Made by a program: the position numbers and the translations under genes. This document shows, piece by piece, positions 6,862-10,000 of a stretch of 10,000 nucleotides of DNA. Location of the stretch: contig CAUJGJ010000397.1 of assembly GCA_963170055.1 (NCBI GenBank), positions 11,346,801 through 11,356,800 of the forward strand. Reading direction: 5' to 3'. The notes below the pieces were generated by a model. That model had not been told where the DNA came from. It searched no databases and worked only from the letters and a program-made list of their open reading frames with translations. Origin of the DNA: Halisarca cf. caerulea. Its lineage: Eukaryota > Porifera > Demospongiae > Chondrillida > Halisarcidae. Numbering within the stretch: position 1 is the first letter of the stretch; each line of letters starts with the position of its first letter.

Positions 6862-7211
6862 GTCAACAACATGGCGGACTTTTAGGCGGTAGTCGAAGTC
6901 GTTGGTATTATTCAGTGAATTTTGTGTCTTTGCTTCTGTTTTCGTCAACGAAGAATCTTTAAGACCTAAAGATTTGGATTGAGAGTTAATCACGAAGATT
7001 CAACTCGCTCCAAGAATTTCCGTGGGCCTTCAATTTTTAGAGGTAGAGCGAGTGGTTTAAAGTTGTCGTCTTCGTTTAAGAAGTTGTGAAAGGACTCAAA
7101 AACTGACAAAAGCTGTTAAGCCGCCTCATCTAACAAGGAAGAGAACTTTGACGAAGAATTTAGGACGGAAACGTTGTTGGAAGGATGATTTTACTGAGAC
7201 ATTGTACCTTA
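6862..7211 (+). repeat. Long direct repeat, copy 2 (interrupted by Harbinger)
   Basis: This segment matches 2001-2348 up to GTACCTTA, where homology stops abruptly and the Harbinger terminal sequence begins. TTA at 7209-7211 is the target triplet. The continuation of this copy (equivalent to 2349 onward) must lie beyond the right edge of the window. The AACATGGCGGAC YY1-like motif is fully conserved between copies. Confidence 0.87.
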
Positions 7212-7230
7212 AGGCTGGTTCACAATATGA

Positions 7231-7244
7231 CGCAAGGCCTTGCG
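7231..7244. other. 14-bp perfect palindrome in the Harbinger subterminal region
   Basis: CGCAAGGCCTTGCG, 20 bp inside the element, is followed by GCGTTGCGCTGCGCTGCGTG. Subterminal palindromes or repeats are plausible binding sites for the element's Myb/MADF protein or transposase, which is inference. Confidence 0.7.
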
Positions 7245-7318
7245 TTGCGCTGCGCTGCGTGACGGTACGTTACCATTCGGTGCGTTCGTTTGTTCACAAA
7301 TTAACGCACGCAGCCGCC

Positions 7319-8614
7319 ATGAGTAGTAGCGAAGACGAGGAAGAAACTTTTCTTTTACTTTCTCTTCTACATCGCCGAAGAAGACACCGCAAAAAGAAGA
7401 GAAAGAGAAAGACTTGGGTACGCCCCATATTTGCTCAACGCCTCAGACAGGGAGAGTATCACAATCTTCTTCAGGAGCTGAGACTCTCTGATCGCGAGTA
7501 CCATTTTCGCTATATGCGGATGTCGAAGGAAACCTTCAATACCCTGCTATCGCTAGTTGGTCCACGACTTTCACGTCGTCGCTACTTTAGTACGAGACGC
7601 CCTGAGATATCTCCAGCAGAAAGATTAGCTGCAACTCTTCGCTATCTTGCAACTGGTAATTCGCAAATGTCAATCTCCTTTGGTTTTCGTATAGGTAGAT
7701 CTACGGTGTGTAATATGGTTCGAGAGACTTGTGATGCAATATGGAATGCACTTCAGCCACTATATGTATGTGCACCTTCAAATGAGCAAGAGTGGGAGGG
7801 ACTTGGGAAGCAATTTTACCGACAATGGAACTTTCCAAATTGCATTGGAGCCATGGACGGTAAGCACATAGTCATTCAAGCACCTGGTAACGCCGGTTCA
7901 ATGTTTTTCAACTACAAAGGCACCCACTCCATTGTGCTGCTGGCTGTTTGTGATGCACACTATCGTTTCATTCTTGTTGACATTGGTGATTATGGCCGGC
8001 ATAGTGATGGTGGAGTATTATCAAGTTCGTCATTTGGAAAGGCACTTGAGGAAGGCAAGTTCACCTTCCCCCCTGACTGCTCACTCCCTGGAAACACTGA
8101 TCCCATTAAGCTACCTGATGTATTTGTTGCTGATGAAGCATTTCCTTTAAAGACCAACATGTTGAGACCATATCCTGGAAGAAATTTACCTGAAGAGAGA
8201 GTCATCTTCAATTACCGTTTGAGCTGGGCCAGGAGGACGATTGAGAATAGTTTCGGTATTTTAGCTGCCAGATGGAGGATATTTCGACGGCCAGTTATTG
8301 CACAACCAGATAATGTTATAGCCTATACTAAAGCTACCGTAGCCCTTCACAATTACTTGAGAACCAAAGAATCATCTGTGTATTGTCCACCTGGTTTCAT
8401 TGATTGTGAGGATGGTGATGGAAATGTGATCAGTGGGAATTGGCGCACAGAAGTCAACAGTACCTCCACCAGTGGCCTCACACCTCTTGGGCGTACAGGA
8501 GCTAACCGGTATTCTACATCTGCCGCGGCCATTCGGGATTTGTATTGCAGCTATTTCAATAGCCATTGTGGTGAAGTTAGCTGGCAGGTGAACCATGTAA
8601 GGCGCACTAACTAG
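7319..8614 (+). CDS. Harbinger transposase (DDE_Tnp_4 type nuclease), intact
   Basis: An open frame extends upstream across the transposon border to 7148, but the start chosen is the ATG at 7319. It lies inside the element and in an ideal Kozak setting (GCAGCCGCCATGAG). The product has 431 residues: an acidic N-terminus, a strongly basic stretch (RRRRHRKKKRKRK, 19-31), a helical region with a helix-turn-helix (about 97-140, SPAERLAATLRYLATG... FRIGRSTV), then the nuclease fold. Candidate catalytic residues are D180 in GAMDGKH, D230 in GRHSDGGV and E309 in RRTIENSFGILAARWRIF. VADEAFPL (270-277) is the conserved motif between them. The length is normal for the family and there is no stop or frameshift. 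It would cut TTA-flanked ends in the nucleus, usually with a Myb/MADF partner such as the opposing gene. The stop is TAG. Confidence 0.93.
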   Translation: MSSSEDEEETFLLLSLLHRRRRHRKKKRKRKTWVRPIFAQRLRQGEYHNLLQELRLSDREYHFRYMRMSKETFNTLLSLVGPRLSRRRYFSTRRPEISPAERLAATLRYLATGNSQMSISFGFRIGRSTVCNMVRETCDAIWNALQPLYVCAPSNEQEWEGLGKQFYRQWNFPNCIGAMDGKHIVIQAPGNAGSMFFNYKGTHSIVLLAVCDAHYRFILVDIGDYGRHSDGGVLSSSSFGKALEEGKFTFPPDCSLPGNTDPIKLPDVFVADEAFPLKTNMLRPYPGRNLPEERVIFNYRLSWARRTIENSFGILAARWRIFRRPVIAQPDNVIAYTKATVALHNYLRTKESSVYCPPGFIDCEDGDGNVISGNWRTEVNSTSTSGLTPLGRTGANRYSTSAAAIRDLYCSYFNSHCGEVSWQVNHVRRTN

Positions 8615-8769
8615 TCATTACAGTAACTATAATTATAATTCTACACCACATGGAACTTCTGAACATAATAACATGTCATTGGTTATATGTAACTGTTACG
8701 ATTTATCTTTTGAATAATTATTTTATAAACTTATCATGATTATAATAATGCATGAGCTTTGTCCAGTGA

Positions 8770-9934
8770 CTAGAAATCATAATAGTCAGCTGGTAATACG
8801 GTAGCTACTCCAGATCCAGTGTTTGCACAATTGTTATTTGCAGAAATTGGAGCAACTGGTCCACTTGTACCAGGGTTCTCAGGGAACTCCATATGAAACA
8901 GCATCTGCTGGATGTTGATCTTTGCAAGGGCTCTCTGGCATCTGGGTAGGCGGCGCAGAGTTGATGCTATCTGCAGGCCAAAAAGATACTCCTCATCTTG
9001 CTGCACTTTGGCATTCTCACTTTGCTCTGCTTGTCTTTTTTGTTCTCTCCTCTCTTCTCTTTGTTTGTCTAGGCTCTTCAAACCTTTGAGAATCGCCTCA
9101 TCCACAGGGTCAAATGCAGCACCCTTCAACTTTGGTGTTACCCGCTTCCTCTTTGGTTCAGGAGTGTCAGTTGTCAAATCGCGACTTGACGAGCTTGTGG
9201 CCTCAGAGGGGGGTGTTGGGGACAAAGAAAGGCTCCTGGACTGGTTGACCTCTGGATTACTGTAATCGTGGACAGTAAAAATGACTCGTGTCACTATCAA
9301 ACTATACTATAAACACACAATTTCAACAGTTAATACCTTGAAGTACTAGGTGGATCACTAAGATCGGCTTCCATAAAAGACTCTTCACCACCTGCTTCGG
9401 CTGCCTCTGTCTCATTATTTGCAGTAAAATTACTCTGAGTCCTACAAAGATTGAGAAATTCCAGGAATATGATAATTAGTATAAAATATATAAAGTGATA
9501 TGCTGCATGCATGCATACGATCGACTTCAGATAAAAGTGAATTCCTTGTGACTTACTGTCTGTGCTGAACTGTATCTTGCAGAAATGTCAGAGTGTCATA
9601 CAAGCACCATGATGGTTTGTATGGAGGACCAGGATCCCCACTCTTGTAATCTTTTACCTTCTTGATCTCCCGTACAAATTTATTGCGCAAATATTTCCAC
9701 TTTTTCTGACACTGTTCAACAGTAAGCGAACCAATCTGTATATCAAAGAAGGGTATTTCGATGATTAAAATAAATAGTCATCCATGCATCTATTATATCG
9801 CTCACCTGTTTAGCTACCTCCTTCCATGCGTTCTCTTTGGCTATCAGGTCTCTGTAACCGTCCGCTTTTGGCCGCCAAAGACACGGAAAAGCACGAACAA
9901 GCTCAATGAGCTTCTCCTCGATAGTATCAGACAT
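8770..9934 (-). CDS. MADF-BESS protein, Harbinger partner gene, four exons
   Basis: Minus-strand exons are 9934-9806, 9735-9557, 9441-9337 and 9259-8770. All introns (70, 115 and 77 bp) are GT...AG, with donors GTGAGC, GTAAGT and GTATTA, and the phases close exactly to give 300 residues. Exons 1-2 (residues 1-103) form a MADF domain: EKLIELVRAFPCLWRPKADG, then NAWKEVAKQ joined to IGSLTVEQCQKKWKYLRNKF. A Ser/Pro-rich region with a PKRKR nuclear signal (about 173-177) and a charged, probably coiled segment (about 197-222) follow. A BESS motif (about 226-262, DEEYLFGLQIASTLRRLP...IQQMLF) lies near the C-terminus. MADF binds DNA and BESS mediates protein contacts. In Harbinger elements a Myb/SANT-like partner brings the transposase to the nucleus and the ends, and the same role is inferred here. 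ATG at 9934 is the first in-frame start fitting the domain; an upstream in-frame ATG at 9967 would add 11 residues. Confidence 0.9.
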
Positions 9935-10000
9935 TTTGTACGCGCCAAATCGTTGGATAACAATCAAATCATGGCAATCTGAATGGTCAATCCAAGAGTT

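Larger units (their letters stand above)
7212..10000. mobile_element. PIF/Harbinger DNA transposon, right end outside window
   Basis: The left end is defined by comparison with direct-repeat copy 1. Homology ends at the TTA triplet (7209-7211), and AGGCTGGTTCACAATATGAC follows, a start of the type common in Harbinger elements. Harbinger elements duplicate a 3-bp TWA target, which fits. The element carries an intact transposase (plus) and an intact MADF-BESS gene (minus), convergent with about 155 bp between stops, the usual two-gene plan of the superfamily. The reverse complement of the left terminus does not appear before 10000, so the element is longer than 2.79 kb. Both genes are open, so this copy may be autonomous. 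Confidence 0.88.

Noticed and set aside
2001..7211. LTR retrotransposon with the 348-bp segments as LTRs
   Set aside because: Nothing between the copies encodes gag, protease or reverse transcriptase. The segments do not begin TG and end CA, and copy 1 homology is expected to go on past the repeat end (interrupted in copy 2 by Harbinger).
7148..7318. 57-residue upstream extension of the Harbinger transposase
   Set aside because: It crosses the transposon left end into flanking duplicated sequence. The internal ATG at 7319 has a strong Kozak context and starts family-like sequence.
7932..8596. Overlapping plus- and minus-strand frames inside the transposase
   Set aside because: They are shadow frames of a well-conserved DDE transposase without domains of their own.

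Overview
The window looks like genomic DNA from a non-vertebrate animal. The genes are split by short introns (70, 77, 115 and 119 bp where they can be resolved) with ordinary GT...AG sites, GT/AC microsatellites are long and frequent, and the protein families (BEN, HIRAN plus Ulp1-like, MADF-BESS, pogo-like and Harbinger transposases) are typical of invertebrate mobile-DNA neighbourhoods. A sponge or cnidarian is a reasonable guess, but nothing here fixes the species. No RNA gene or CRISPR array is visible.

Layout. Positions 89-1676 (minus) hold a multi-exon gene for a BEN-domain protein with a methionine-rich, 21-bp-periodic linker. Positions 1677-2000 are an intergenic stretch rich in CCGTGAT/ATCACGG palindromes. 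From 2001 a plus-strand, apparently transcribed but unrecognised locus begins: a 348-bp segment, two related exon-like blocks that both end in CAG|GTAAGATGAG, and an intron-like stretch of GT arrays and diverged repeats up to 3702. The same 348-bp segment returns at 6862-7211 at roughly 95% identity by eye, so the locus is a tandem duplication with a unit of about 2 kb once later insertions are subtracted.

Two DNA transposons have landed in this duplicated locus. The first (3703-6540, 2,838 bp, TA target duplication, 25-bp terminal inverted repeats with one mismatch) is a pogo/Tigger-like element. It carries a transposase on the plus strand and, converging on it from the other strand, a gene for a HIRAN domain fused to an Ulp1-like (C48) protease. 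Each gene is broken by one small frameshift but keeps its catalytic residues. The second (7212 to beyond the window end, TTA target) is a PIF/Harbinger element. Its transposase gene is intact, and a convergent four-exon MADF-BESS gene encoding 300 residues is also intact; this protein probably plays the DNA-binding partner role known for Harbinger elements. Copy 1 of the duplicated segment preserves the empty TTA site.

The most unusual feature is the pogo-like element with a HIRAN/SUMO-protease-like partner inside the same inverted repeats. A degenerate PCNA-box-like N-terminus on its transposase permits, but does not prove, a link to replication forks.
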